A program made the translations under genes and the position numbers. Under the pieces are notes generated by a model. The model searched no databases. It was not told the DNA's origin and worked only from the letters and a program-made list of their open reading frames with translations. From Turnera subulata (taxonomy: Eukaryota > Streptophyta > Magnoliopsida > Malpighiales > Passifloraceae), in the NCBI GenBank assembly GCA_028386065.3, contig JAKUCV010000419.1, positions 118,939 to 182,938 on the forward strand: a DNA stretch of 64,000 nt, in the 5' to 3' direction. This document shows positions 47,940 through 59,191 of this stretch, one piece after another. The stretch's first letter is position 1; the number at the start of each line of letters is the position of its first letter.

Positions 47940-48816
47940 GGCTTTATACAAATTTGAGAGAGGCCTCTCGGGTCCAAAAAGTAGAGAAGCTGAAAAGCAC
48001 TCCACAAGAGCTCTAAAAAAGTCCACCTTTAAATTCGAGCCAATACCACATTGGTCTAACAAATGAGCTTATAGCTGAAAATTCAATAAGCTCACAACTC
48101 AAAATCAATACGTTGGAGCTCATGTTTGAATTAGCCAAATAAGGCAAGCTAAGACCTGAAGGTGACAAAAAAAGCTCACCTTGGAAGTAATAAATTCTAA
48201 AAAAAATTGCTACACAACATTCCTTAGAGTTGGGAGCTTGTGATGAGGAGTGAAATAATCCAATCAAAGCCCAAAGGCCCAATTAAGACAAAATTCAGGA
48301 CTAGGCCCAATATAAGAGTCCAGGACCAGATCCAATACAAAAGGCCCAGATGTGGAAAATATGATAAGCGTTATAAGCGTTAGAGTTGAAGGGACAATTG
48401 GAGTTAATGCTCCACCACCAAAAACCCCTATAAAAAGGGGGTAAGATTAGAGTTTCAACACACCAAATCCTTCCTGGAGAAAACTCTACTCTCCATAAAG
48501 AAATTCTCTCTAAAGAATATAATTCTCCACTCTCAAAACTCTCTCTTTATGCTCTCTCAAATTAGTAGAGAAAAATCCCCTTTGCTAACTTAGGCATCGA
48601 AGGTCCTCCCGGGGTCACAACCCTGGACTTCCCCGGGTCCTCTTGTTAGTCTTGCAGATGCAGCAGGCATAGAGATCAGGCCCTCCAGGCACAGAGATCA
48701 AGTCCTCCAAACATAGAGATCAGGTCCTCCGGATATCAAGATCAAGCCAAAAAATCCCCAATCATGCCAAGTGGAATTTACATCCATACCCCGGTAAAAA
48801 ATTCCGTTTTTACATC
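47940..48816 (+). repeat. Tat/Retand-like 3' LTR
   Basis: TTAATGGGGGCTTTA (about 47932) is a good polypurine tract, followed by an LTR-like stretch. This contains a TATA box at about 48429, CTCTCTCAAA-type leader sequence, and GGCATCG..CCTCCCGGGGTCACAACC at about 48595, the kind of sequence seen at the U5 end of Tat-clade LTRs. It ends near TTTTTACATCA at about 48816. Borders are approximate because no partner LTR is in the window. Confidence 0.5.
48428..48440 (+). promoter_or_regulatory. TATA box of the Tat-like LTR
   Basis: CCCTATAAAAAGGGGG is a near-perfect plant TATA box placed centrally in the LTR, as expected for the U3/R boundary. Confidence 0.6.
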
Positions 48817-50245
48817 ATTGTTGTGACCGCATGTCTGCCTCCTTTTTCTCAAACACCGGCACTGTCATTGAGGGCCTCTACATTGTACTCTCCTCTGTTT
48901 CCGATTGGACGAATTGTCCTATTTATCCTTAATATAGTTAATTCTAAAATTGTTCTTAGAGTTTTTTTTTTTATCAGACCTAGATCTTTCTATTAACAAA
49001 AATGTCAAATCTCCTATTGAATAAAAGCTTAGGCATGGTGTTTTCCTGGGGCTTGATATGCTTTAATTTCTTTTTCACTCTCCTCCACTCTTAATTATGT
49101 TTAGGGCTAAGCAGTCCGATAACCTGGAAAGGAAGAATCTGTCATGGTATTCCTTCTTTATTAAAGGTTTTAAATTTTGATATATACTACCTTTTTTATA
49201 AGGTTTAAGCTTATCGATGTTGTGTTTTTTTTTTTTGTTATGGATAGATGTTAAGTTTCATAACTGATAATGTCACTATGAGCGTAATGATTTGTTGTTC
49301 GGTGCGTTTGGATATCAGTCATGATATATATTTCAAAGCATTGTAACCTCACTGCACATTATTGTTGTTGGATTTAGTAGGATCTTTGAATTAGTTTGCT
49401 CTAATGTTTGTTTTGTTTTTTATGTCTCAGGTTCTTTGAAACTTTGCTAAAATTATGAAATCAACACAATGCCTTGCCACAAATATATCACTGCTAAAAA
49501 AGGTTTGGACTTTTTATATATTCAGTTTCTAATTCACGAATATATATCTTCTCTAAAGTATAAGGATGAATTCTACTGTGTGAATGATGTGCTGACGTAT
49601 TGCACTACTGTAAAACATCTAACTTTAATTTTTTAATTCCGTAATTTTATTTATTTGTTTTAGTTCTATATGTGGGCAATGTTTCTTAACATATTTTGCT
49701 CCTCTTAAGAGTTTAGAAGGTATGCACCGCATGACTAATATCTATGATTCTTCAATTTCAAATGATGGTGGGTTTGAGCTCGATGCAATTTAGGTTTTTA
49801 CGCATATGTTTGCTGCCTACATTGCCTATTGGATATTAATTACTAACCCATTGTATTTGTGTAATTTGAAATTTGGTTGCGATCCAGGTGCTAATTAATA
49901 ATAACACTATTGTCTTATCTTTGTGAGTTTTGGCACATAATGTGGGAACAAGTCTCTTTACATAGAGCTACTAAAGAAGCAAAAGGTAAAATTCTGTTCT
50001 AACATTGGCTTTACATGTTGTCTAATTACAGGGAATCTCCGACAAGCTCCACAAATCTCTTGCCAATATTTCTGGACCTTTGATAGTTTAGAACTAAGGC
50101 AAGTGACCACAATTGTCATATCTTTTGCAAGCCTTGCCTAAGAAATATTCAAAAGTACGATTCTGTTTTCTCCAACTGATACGTCCTTGATGCAATTCGA
50201 ATTCATGACCAGCAAATTTGGTATAGGCTGATTGCAAATTGGGCC
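48817..50245. other. Gene-free stretch left of the Tork element
   Basis: T-rich sequence with several intron-like (T)n-AG motifs but no exon I can recognise. It may be a decayed gene or transcribed non-coding DNA. Its right end (GGGCC) continues at 55547 beyond the copia insertion. Confidence 0.4.
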
Positions 50246-50805
50246 TGTTGGGGAACTCCCCACTACAACAAACTAATGAATTGAACTGATTCGATAACTC
50301 TCAGGAAAGATGGCCTAGCCAATCTCCTTAGACAGAATTATCATTCCAAGATAAATCCCCAAGAAAGATTGGAGGAACAGAGGTTCACTTAAAACCCAAT
50401 CTCCTAGACAGGACTTACTTGCACAGTGTATTAATTCACAACCTAAACCCGAACAAAGGCGGCTTAGCCGGCCAACAAAAGAGACAAATGCGGCTTAGCT
50501 AGCCAAATATTGAATACTAAATAAATGCGGAAATTAAAGGCGGAATATTAAAAAAAGAACTCAAAACTTGATAACGGAGTTCGGCCAAAATTTTGCCTAC
50601 GTCTCCGGAGTACCTTTATAGAATAGGCTTGCTCAATTTTTACTAAGAGAAGAGAAGTATTTAGTACAATTGTATGGAAACAATTATACTCTAATTTTTT
50701 GGGATGACTTACTAAGGCAAGGGGGAGTTCTATTTATAGCAAAACAAAACCCCCTTAAGCACTTTCTCCACGATGTGGGAAGGAATAAGCAACACTATTC
50801 CAACA
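50246..50805 (-). repeat. Tork element 3' LTR
   Basis: It begins TGTTGGGGAACTCC and ends ACTATTCCAACA. Two GCGGCTTAGC(C/T) units lie at about 50460-50510. The polypurine tract AAGGTGGAGATT (minus strand) borders it at 50806-50818. Confidence 0.95.
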
Positions 50806-50909
50806 AATCTCCACCTTGTTGCTATTCAAATCCCACCAAGTACTAATCTTCTCAACCAAACAAAGAACAACCTTCATAGTGCTTCCAACTTGTGCCAACT
50901 GGCACCATC

Positions 50910-52052
50910 TCAAAAGCGTAGGATATTGACCAAGTCTAAACAATGTTCAAACTTGGCCCTAGTCACCACCTTGGTCAGCATATCTGCAGGATTCTCCGAA
51001 GTCAAAACTTTTTGGAGAAGTATCTCTTCTTCTTCGAGAATCTCCCTCACAAAATGATAGAGAACATCGATATGCTTCGTCCGTGCATGAAAGACTTGAT
51101 TCTTTGCCAAATGAATAGCACTCTGACTGTCAGAATATACTACAAGTTGTCTCTGACCAACTCCCAAGTCTTTTAGCAACCCATGAAGCCAAATTGCCTC
51201 CTTTACAGCTTTTGTAATAGCCATATACTCTGCCTCTGTAGTAGACAAAGCCACCGTTGATTGTAAAGTGGACTTCCAACTAAGCGGGGCTTTTGCTAAT
51301 GTGAACAAATAGCCCGTTGTCGATCGCCGCTTGTCCAAATCTCCTGCATAGTCTGAATCACAGTATCTGACCACTCCTTGACCAAGTGATTCATCCTGCT
51401 CAAACATTAAACCAACATCTACGGTATCTTTGAGATACCGAAGAATCCATTTCACAGCCTCCCAATGACCTCTGCCAGGATCATGCATGTATCTACTCAC
51501 ACAACTAACAGCTTGTGAAATATCTGGTCTTGTACACACCATCGCATACATCAAGCTTCCAACCGCATTGGCATATGGGATCTTCGCCATGTACTCTCGT
51601 TCTTCTTCTGTCTGTGGAGATAACTGGCTGCTAAGTTTCAAATGAGGGGCAAGTGGAGTACCTACAGGTTTTGATTCCTCATTCATACCAAAATATTGTA
51701 GTACTTTCTTTAAATACTGCTTCTGTGTCAGCCAAAGCTTGCCTCTCTCTCTGTCCCTGCTTATCTCCATCCCGAGAATCTTTTTGGCTTCTCCCAAATC
51801 CTTCATCTCAAACTCTTTACTCAACTGAGCCTTTAGCTTGTCAATTTCAACTTGGCTCTTTGCAGCTATCAGCATGTCATCAACATATAAGAGTAAGTAG
51901 ATGTAGGACCCATCTTGAAGTCTGCTCAAATACACACAATGGTCGTATTTACTCCTTGTGTACTTCTGACCCAACATAAACTTATCAAATCGTTTGTACC
52001 ACTGCCTTAGAGATTGCTTCAATCCGTACAACGACTTGTCTAGTTTGCACAC
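50910..52052 (-). pseudogene. Tork RT (C-terminal part) and RNase H
   Basis: A 380-residue open frame begins within RT (LDKSLYGLKQSLRQWYKRFD), carries the catalytic YVDDMLIAA and then EFEMKDLGEAKKILGMEI. The copia RNase H follows: YCDSDYAGDLDKRRSTTGYLF, ALSTTEAEYMAI and the C-terminal HARTKHIDVLYHFVREIL. It ends at DLVNILRF close to the 3' LTR, as usual. Catalytic residues are intact. The RT N-terminus is upstream (about 52053-52330), separated by stops. Confidence 0.9.
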
Positions 52053-53379
52053 CCAATTCTATTTACCAGCAGCTTTGTATCCATCTGGCTGAGTCATATA
52101 GATTTCCTCTTTCAAGTTACCTCCAAATTCAACTGTGCTACCAAGGCCAACAGAATTCTAATGGAGGAATGCTTCACAACTGGAGAAAATACTTCATTAT
52201 AGTCAATTCCTTCCTTCTGAGCGTAGCCTTTAGCCACCAATCTTGCCTTGTAGCGAATATCATTCTTGTCAGGAAATCCTTCTTTCTTTGTAGATACCCA
52301 TTTGCATCCAATTGCCTTCTTTCCCTTCGGTAGTTATGTCAACTTCCATGTCTTGTTCTTCTGAAGAGATTTCATCTCCTCCTCCATAGCATCTTTCCAT
52401 CTACTACTTTCAGAACTTCGAATGGCTTCTGAAAAAGTGGAAGGAACATCATTAATGACTGGAAGTGCATAAGCCACCATTTCAATAAGACGTTCTGGTT
52501 TTCGACTTTCTCGTCTTGTTCTTCGAACGGCAATTGACTCCGTCTGCTGTGAAGGTTCTTGGGTTGGAACCTCTTCTTCATTAGACTTTTCTTTTATCAA
52601 TTGAGAGTCACTATTTGTGTTTCTAGCTGGGATCACCATGGTCTGCTCAAGCTCCACCTGCTTTGGAACACACTCCACCTGCTGTGAAGTATCATCAGCT
52701 TCTTGATTCACCTTAGTCAACATGGCAGATTCATCAAAGGTAACATCTCTGCTAATAACTGTCTTCTTTGCTTCTAGACACCAAAGATGGTATCCCTTTA
52801 CTCCAACATTTAGACCTATAAACAGAGCCTTCTTTGCCCGTGGATCCAACTTTGATTCATTCACATGATAGTATGCGATAGAACCAAACACATGCAAAGA
52901 ATCATAATCCGTAGCAGGTTTCCCAGACCAAACTTCCAAAGGGGTCTTGCCATCTAAAGCAGATGATGGCAACCAATTAACAAGATGTTGAGCATATGTC
53001 ACAGCCTCAGCCCAAAAATTTCTGCCTAGCCAGCATTAGACAGCATACAACGAACTTTCTCCACCAATGTCTTGTTCATACGCTCTGACACCCCATTTTG
53101 TTATGGTGTTTTCCTAACTGTGAAGTGCCGAACAATGCCATAATCTTGGCATACCTTTAGGAAAGGATCACTCGTATATTCTCAACCATTGTCTGTTCGG
53201 AGAACATTAATCTTCCTCCTTGTCTGGTTTTCAACTTGAGCTCTCCACTTAAGGAAAATTCCAAGCACCTCATCCTTCTTCTTCATCGTAAACACCCACA
53301 CTCTTCTGGAAAAATCATCAACAAAGGTGACAAAATAGTGCCTACCTCCAAGAGATGGAGTCTTGGAAGGTCCCCACAC
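52053..53379 (-). pseudogene. Tork integrase and RT N-terminal part
   Basis: Open pieces at 53379-53182 (WGPSKTPSLGGRHYFVTFVD, ending RTDNG where the integrase core continues) and 53002-52334 (SSALDGKTPLEVWSGKPA, GSIAYYHVNESKLDPRAKKA, then the acidic hinge and WKDAMEEEMKSLQKNKTW at the RT start). Between them, stops break HFTVRKTP and [20 protein letters not shown] and [18 protein letters not shown] follow at about 52330-52180. Confidence 0.85.
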
Positions 53380-53382
53380 ATC

Positions 53383-54912
53383 TTAATGCACATAGTCCAA
53401 AATCCCCTTGGTATTATGGATAGCAGTGCCAAACTTCACTCTTCGTCGCTTTCCCAAAACACAATGCTCACAAAACTTCAATTTGTAAGTCTTTGTACCT
53501 TTCAACAATCCCTGCTTTGCAAGAATCTGCAAGAATTTTTCACCAGCATTTCCCAAACGCATATGCCACAGCTTTGTTGCCTCTGCATCCTTCTTGCTTC
53601 CAGAAGTTGCTGCTGCTACTGCCCCAATCACTGTACTACCTTGGTAGTAATACAGATTGTTCTTCCTCACTCCTTTTAACATCACCAAAGCTCCTGACGT
53701 TGCTTTAAGAATTCCATCTCTGATAGTGACAACTAGGCCTTTTGATTCTAAAGCCCCCAAAGAGATGAGATTCTTCTTCAACTCTGGAACATATCGAACA
53801 TCTCTCAAAATTCTGATGGATCTATCATGATTCCTCAACTTGATTGTACCTTTCCCGGCTGTTTTACATGGATTGTCATTGCCCATATAAACAACCCCAC
53901 CATTGAGCTCTTCAAACTCAAAGAACCATTCCCCGATGGGACACATATGGTAGGTGCAACCTGAATCCAAAATCCACTCATCTGCTTGTGATGTTGAGGG
54001 TGAACCAACCAAAGAGACTTCTGACTCCGCATCACTCTTGGATTCTGCAACATTAGCATCTTCTGGAGTCTTTCCTCTCTTCTTCAACTTCGGACAGTCT
54101 TTCTTCCAATGCCCTTTCTCATGATAAAAGGCACATTCATCTTTGGCAACTCTGCTTTTGGACTTGGATCTTCCTCTTCTCCCCTTCGTCTGGCTTTGTT
54201 GTCGTCCTCTAGCCACTAAAGCTTCATCTGCTGCAGTTGCTTTGCTCTTCATCTTATCCTGCTTTCTCATCTCATGACTGTACAAAGCCGAACATACAGC
54301 CTCTAAGGACACATTCTGCTTCCCATGAAGTAATGTTGTCTCCAAGTGCTCGAACTCATCGAGAAGAGATGATAGCAGCATCAAAGCCAAGTCTTCATCT
54401 TCAAATACAACATCCAAATTGAACAGGTCTGCTACTAACTTCTTGAACAAGGTGATGTGCTCATTCATTGTAGCACTTGATCGATACTCGAACCGGAACA
54501 ATCTCTTCTTCATCACAAGCTTGTTTTGACCACTCTTTTTCAAGAATGTGTCTTCCAATGCTTTCCACAATTTGTATGCCGAAACTTCATTTTTGAAAGC
54601 ATACTTCTGCTCCCTGGACAAGCACGATCGAATTGTTCCACATGCCAACTTGTTTACGTTGGCCCACTCCTTGTCACTGACATCTTTTGGTTTCTCTTCT
54701 TCTATTGCAACATCAAGGCCTTGCTGGAATAGTGAGTCGAGGACCTCACACTGCCACATGCCGAAATGGCCGGTGCCATCAAATATCTCCACAGCAAGCT
54801 TCATACTGGACACTGAAGTCCTAGACCATCTGGGTGTGGAGGCCGATGTGGAAGACAATTCTCTAGACTGCTTACTTGATGTAGCCCTTTCTTCCGCCAT
54901 TACAAAATTCAA
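53383..54912 (-). pseudogene. Tork gag and protease
   Basis: A 509-residue frame. The gag core includes YKLWKALEDTFLKKSGQNK and KKRLFRFEYRSSATMNEHI. The zinc knuckle reads CAFYHEKGHWKKDC, so the second cysteine of CX2C is replaced by tyrosine. Protease starts at WILDSGCTYHMCP (D-S-G active site present). The pre-integrase zinc region is KLWHMRLGNAGEK..CEHCVLGK. A stop follows LDYVH at 53383, where the integrase would continue with DVWGP in the next frame stretch. Apart from the knuckle change this part is almost intact. Confidence 0.9.
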
Positions 54913-54951
54913 AGATTAGTATTCAATATTTCAAATTGCCCAAAGGACGAA

Positions 54952-54971
54952 CCTTCGGCTTCGCTACCACT
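54952..54971 (-). other. Tork primer-binding site
   Basis: The minus strand reads AGTGGTAGCGAAGCCGAAGG right after the 5' LTR, a diverged form of the initiator-Met PBS (TGGTATCAGAGCC). Confidence 0.6.
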
Positions 54972-55541
54972 TGTTGGGGAACTCCGGTAAATTCCCCACT
55001 ACAACAAACTAGTGAATTGAACTGATTCGATAATTCCCAGGAAAGATGGCCTAGCCAATCTCCTTAGACAGAATTATCATTCCAAGATAAATCCCCAGGA
55101 AAGATTGGAGGAACAGAGGTTCACTTAAAACCCAATCTCCTAGACAAGACTTACTTGCACAATGTATTAATTCACAACCTAAACCCGAACAAAGGCGGCT
55201 TAGCCGGCCAACAAAAGAGACAAAGGCGGCTTAGCCACCCAAATATTGAATACTAAATAAATACGGAAATTAAAGGCGGAATATTAAAAAAAGAACTCAA
55301 AACTTGATAACTGAGTTCGGCCAAAATTTTGCCTACGTCTCCGGAGCACCTTTATAGAATAGGCTTGCTCAATTTTTACTAAGAGAAGAGAAGTATTTAG
55401 TACAATTGTATGGAAACAATTATACTCTAATTTTTTGGGATGACTTACTAAGGCAAGAAGGAGTTCTATTTATAGCAAAACAAAACCCCCCCAAGCACTT
55501 TCTCCACGACGTGGGATGGAATAAGCAACACTATTCCAACA
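54972..55541 (-). repeat. Tork element 5' LTR
   Basis: 570 bp, partner of 50246-50805, followed by TSD GGGCC. Confidence 0.95.
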
Positions 55542-55546
55542 GGGCC

Positions 55547-56808
55547 ATCATGGAGGAACCGAAGGAAGTTATGTTACTCCTATATTTTCACTAGTTAAAA
55601 AAAGTGATGCCAACCAAGAGCCGAGACACAAGAATGTATAAGAAATCCCAACTGATTTTCAAGAACATTGCCTTGGAGGGAAGGCAGTCAAACGCTATTT
55701 CTCGCTTGACTTGATTGCTTGAGTTCGGGGATTTCTCATAATTATATATATTGTGCTTGGGGGACTTGATTCTTGAATTAGTTGGCTATTATTTCATCGA
55801 GTAGACTCATTTTTTTGGTTGGAAAAAACAAGGATATTGTTAATTTAAGAGATGTGATGTGAGAGCCAAGAGATCAACAACTTGTGTTAGTTGCAAGTTT
55901 TAAAGCATTTCTTCCTAATGATTTATATGAGCTTTGATGTTTTTAGTTGATTCGTTTCTTTTATTAATGTATACTTAGGACCTTCCATCCAATTTAAGAT
56001 CTTGAATTAATATCATAAATTATTATAACCATCCTCATAGTCATAATTAAATTTAACAGAACTTATACTCTTGTTTTTTTCACTATAAAATACATAAACT
56101 CATATCCATGCTTACTATTATTTACAAGTCTTGATTCAGCCTTTTTAAAAAAGTATTATTTGGATGTAAATTTAATTCATATCCCATGCATCTCCTTAAA
56201 TTTAATGAGCGATGATTTGAGTTTTTTCTATTATGATGCATTTAGAGAAATACCATACTTTACCACTAAGCCTGGAAAAGAATTCAGAATTCATGAGCAT
56301 ACGGACAGAATTCTATTAAAACCCAATTGTACGGGAAATGATGATAAGAAAAGAAATGTACGTATAATCTTAGAACTACGGCAAAACAAATTTAGAAAAT
56401 TCTGAAATAACTTTGATGTGGCATGATTAAATTGGAAGTCTATCTCAGCAGCGCTAGTCACAAACACCATGACTTAGCTCCACGGCAATCTGAAATTCAG
56501 GACAGAGACACTCTGCTTATCTAACAAAACATGTCAAAGCAGAAGTCATGACCAACTCCTCAAATCATAGAGCGGCGAATCACTGACAACTTGGAAAGCA
56601 AAGAAGTAAATAATAGTGGAAATGATGAGTATAATTTTTTTTTGTCAGCAAGGATCATCATACTTCATTCTGCAAATAATAATGTTTGATACAGCCTATT
56701 ACAACCATAATATACGAAACTTAAAAATACAGACGGAGTAGTAAAGATAGCCAAGAGATTGGCAGGCAAATAAATTCATTACAGAATTAAAGTAAGCAAG
56801 CATGTAAA
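55547..56808. other. Gene-free stretch right of the Tork element
   Basis: AT-rich with no recognised gene. The open frame at 56160-56405 has no recognisable domain. 56640-56808 may be the 3' UTR of the minus-strand gene candidate. Confidence 0.4.
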
Positions 56809-57942
56809 TTAGATTGCCAGTTTGATGAAGACCACATCATCGGTTAGCTCCGGCAGTATTGGCTTTCCTCTTCTGCATAAATAGGTGGACGACATTTCCC
56901 TGGTTAGTACCAAGCGATCCTTCCGGGAGGGATGGCACTCTTCGATGTCTTTGGAAATCGACATTTCTGAAGTTGTGGAGCTAAATGCGATGTGGTAATC
57001 AAATCTAGGCAACCTGTAAAAACTTCCAGCGATATCTCTTCTATATCCCCCAAAAATAAACAGCCCATGTTTACCGCCACCAGAGGCGTTATAATCAAAT
57101 AGGAGGAGGCAACCAAAATGGAAATCGTTACCTAATTTGGGCTGGCAGAAACCACAAGGGTATCTGTATCCTACATTAACAAAACTCACCATCAGGTGAC
57201 AAAAAGGCAGTGATAGAGGATGCAACAGTACCTCCATCACTACCGACCAGTGTTCTCATTTTTCGGGTTTATGTGGGGTGGAGATCGAATCTCCTCCCTT
57301 TGTTCCCTGTCCCATGGCTGTAGATACATTGCAGAGTGCATTTGCAATCGACCATGGACAACCCATAAAACCATTCTCACAGTTTTCCACATATTCAAAA
57401 CCAAGCAGGAATAAATTATGCTTTATCTCAATCACACATACCACCAGAATCCAGATCTCTTTTACACTCCGTACCTGGCTGAGACTGGATTTGAGCATGC
57501 TCGTGTTGCAGGGATGCTCCAAGTACACTCCGCCCACAAACCACGTGCAGCTGATGTCATCCCCCATTCGTTCCTCCATCTCATCCTCCAGATCCTCGGG
57601 TTCAAAGCAGCAGAGGTCGACCCGAGAGCCATCCTCGTCTAGATCGTCATCATATGGTTCCATACCGGGAAGCAGTTTCCGGTTGAAGCTGGACTTGAAC
57701 ATCCCTGCGTCGATGAATCGCTCCGAAAATACCACGCCCACAAGGCATGTGTGACTGATGATGTCTCCAAGCTTTTCATCCACATCATCCACCAAATCGT
57801 CAGACTTGAGGTTGCTGAGGTCAACCCAATAGTTGTCCTTATTAAGGTTGTTATCATAACGTTCCATCATGGGTTCCGGATCCAGATCACTGGAACTTGA
57901 AGGTATGAACCTTGGGTTCAAACTCATTAAACAAACACTCAC
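56809..57942 (-). CDS. Unrecognised gene candidate with a duplicated acidic module
   Basis: I do not recognise the family. The frame at 57942-57256 begins MSVCLMSLNPRFIPSS and contains two tandem versions of one module of about 65 residues. The first has MERYDNNLNKDNYWVDLSNL and LGDIISHTCLVGVVF; the second has MEPYDDDLDEDGSRVDLCCF and MGDDISCTWFVGGVY. Both end in MLKSS/MFKSS. A good splice donor follows SLSQ (CAG|GTACGG at 57475), so the rest of that frame may be intron. The same frame reopens at 57240-56809 after one TGA, with YRYPCGFCQPKLGNDFHFG, and a MRTLVGSDGGTVASSITAFL frame lies at about 57260-57190. The exon structure downstream of 57475 is unresolved. It may be a lineage-specific gene or a pseudogene. 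Confidence 0.4.
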
Positions 57943-59191
57943 CGTGCACTAAGGTACCGTAAGTTCAAACAAAGCAAGCTTATGAAAGCAAGATCGTGAT
58001 GAAGGAAGGTAAAGAGCAAAGTAACTTAATCAGTTTGAGATCTAGAATTAATCTGGATCTAGATCTGGTTTTGAAAAAGAGGTCCTGGTGAATGGTGTTT
58101 TAGATGGAAGGGAGAGAAAAAGTTTAAGAGAGAGAAAGTCATTTTTTCAACCAGCTAGTACTTCTGTTCATGTTTCCTAGCTGTTAGGTGGCAATTGTGG
58201 ACATATCTTCATAAACCCTTAAATAGGGAGCTTGCGATGTAAAAATGGGACATTCATATGGATAGAACACCAATAGCCATATACAATTTATATATCCTCA
58301 TATTATCTAGATAATATACAATTATGCATGGTTGTGAAAAATTTTATACCAATTGGCAACCACACCGGAGCGATCAACTAGTCCACAGAGTACTACCGTT
58401 TTAAGGCGGTCTTTTCCAACCATCGAGCTCAACTAACAAAAGAAAAGAAAAGACGAGAGAGTAGATAAACACGTGAAGAAAAGGAAAAGGAAAAGGAAAA
58501 GGAAATACTAATGATGGGCCAAATAGGCAGCAACCCGAACTAACATTAACCCAACATCCAACCCACACTGCAATAATGCCAAGCATCCCAGTAGACCCAA
58601 CAGCCTCACAAGAAGAAATTCGGCAATAGTTAGTTTAGGATCGCACACCCATCCATCCAACCAAGCACCAACGCTTCCAATGGAAGCCAAGACACCATAA
58701 ATTTGAGAGTGTAAAGATTGACTAGGAAGGAAAAAAGAGTGTATATCAAAGGCAACATAGATGGGAAGTCAAATTTGTAAGAATAAGTATAGAAAAAATT
58801 TGAGAAAATAACGCAATTTTCATTAATGCTTAGAAAATAATGAAAATATATCAATGTTGTGTGTATTAGATAAGGGAAAAAGAGACTAAAGAAAATTTCA
58901 AACAACCTTAACTATTTTTTTTTTTTATGTTAATCCTAATAATATAAAGAAGAAAAATAATGGAATGGAATGCAACCCTTTTTAAGACGTTCGTCCTTTT
59001 TTGGAACTTTGGTCCGCAAAGAAACATACGATTTAATTCCGATACTGACCCGACCCGTAACCCGTTTTTCCCGACCCGACCCACATCTCGCAATTTTACC
59101 TTTCATTTCTCTTCACTCCTCCCCCCACAAAACCTCCTCCTCCTGGTAGGGTTTTAGAGGCTTTCTCCTTTCTCTCCACCACCGCCACGAA
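57943..59191. other. Intergenic region upstream of mitochondrial EF-G
   Basis: It divides a minus-strand and a plus-strand gene and so probably holds both promoters. A GAGAGA-rich stretch near 58100-58140 lies upstream of the minus-strand candidate. Near 59045-59090 a repeated CCGACCCG motif precedes the EF-G start. No clear TATA box was found for EF-G. Confidence 0.45.

Larger units (their letters stand above)
50246..55541 (-). mobile_element. Ty1/copia retrotransposon, Tork/Tnt1 type
   Basis: 5296 bp with LTRs 50246-50805 (560 bp) and 54972-55541 (570 bp), flanked by TSD GGGCC (50241-50245, 55542-55546). On the minus strand it encodes gag, protease, integrase, RT and RNase H in the copia order. 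The LTRs are very similar, so it is recent. Stops at about 53380, 53180 and 52330, at several points in 53010-53180, and upstream of 52052 inactivate it. The main LTR difference is a CCGGTAAATT-type insertion near the start of the right LTR. Confidence 0.95.

Noticed and set aside
52372..52581. Second minus-strand frame in the Tork element
   Set aside because: Shifted-frame shadow of the integrase-RT hinge.
57278..57754. 158-codon plus-strand frame
   Set aside because: Antisense of the duplicated-module gene candidate. Ser/Arg-rich without a domain, and the minus strand has the coherent repeat pattern.
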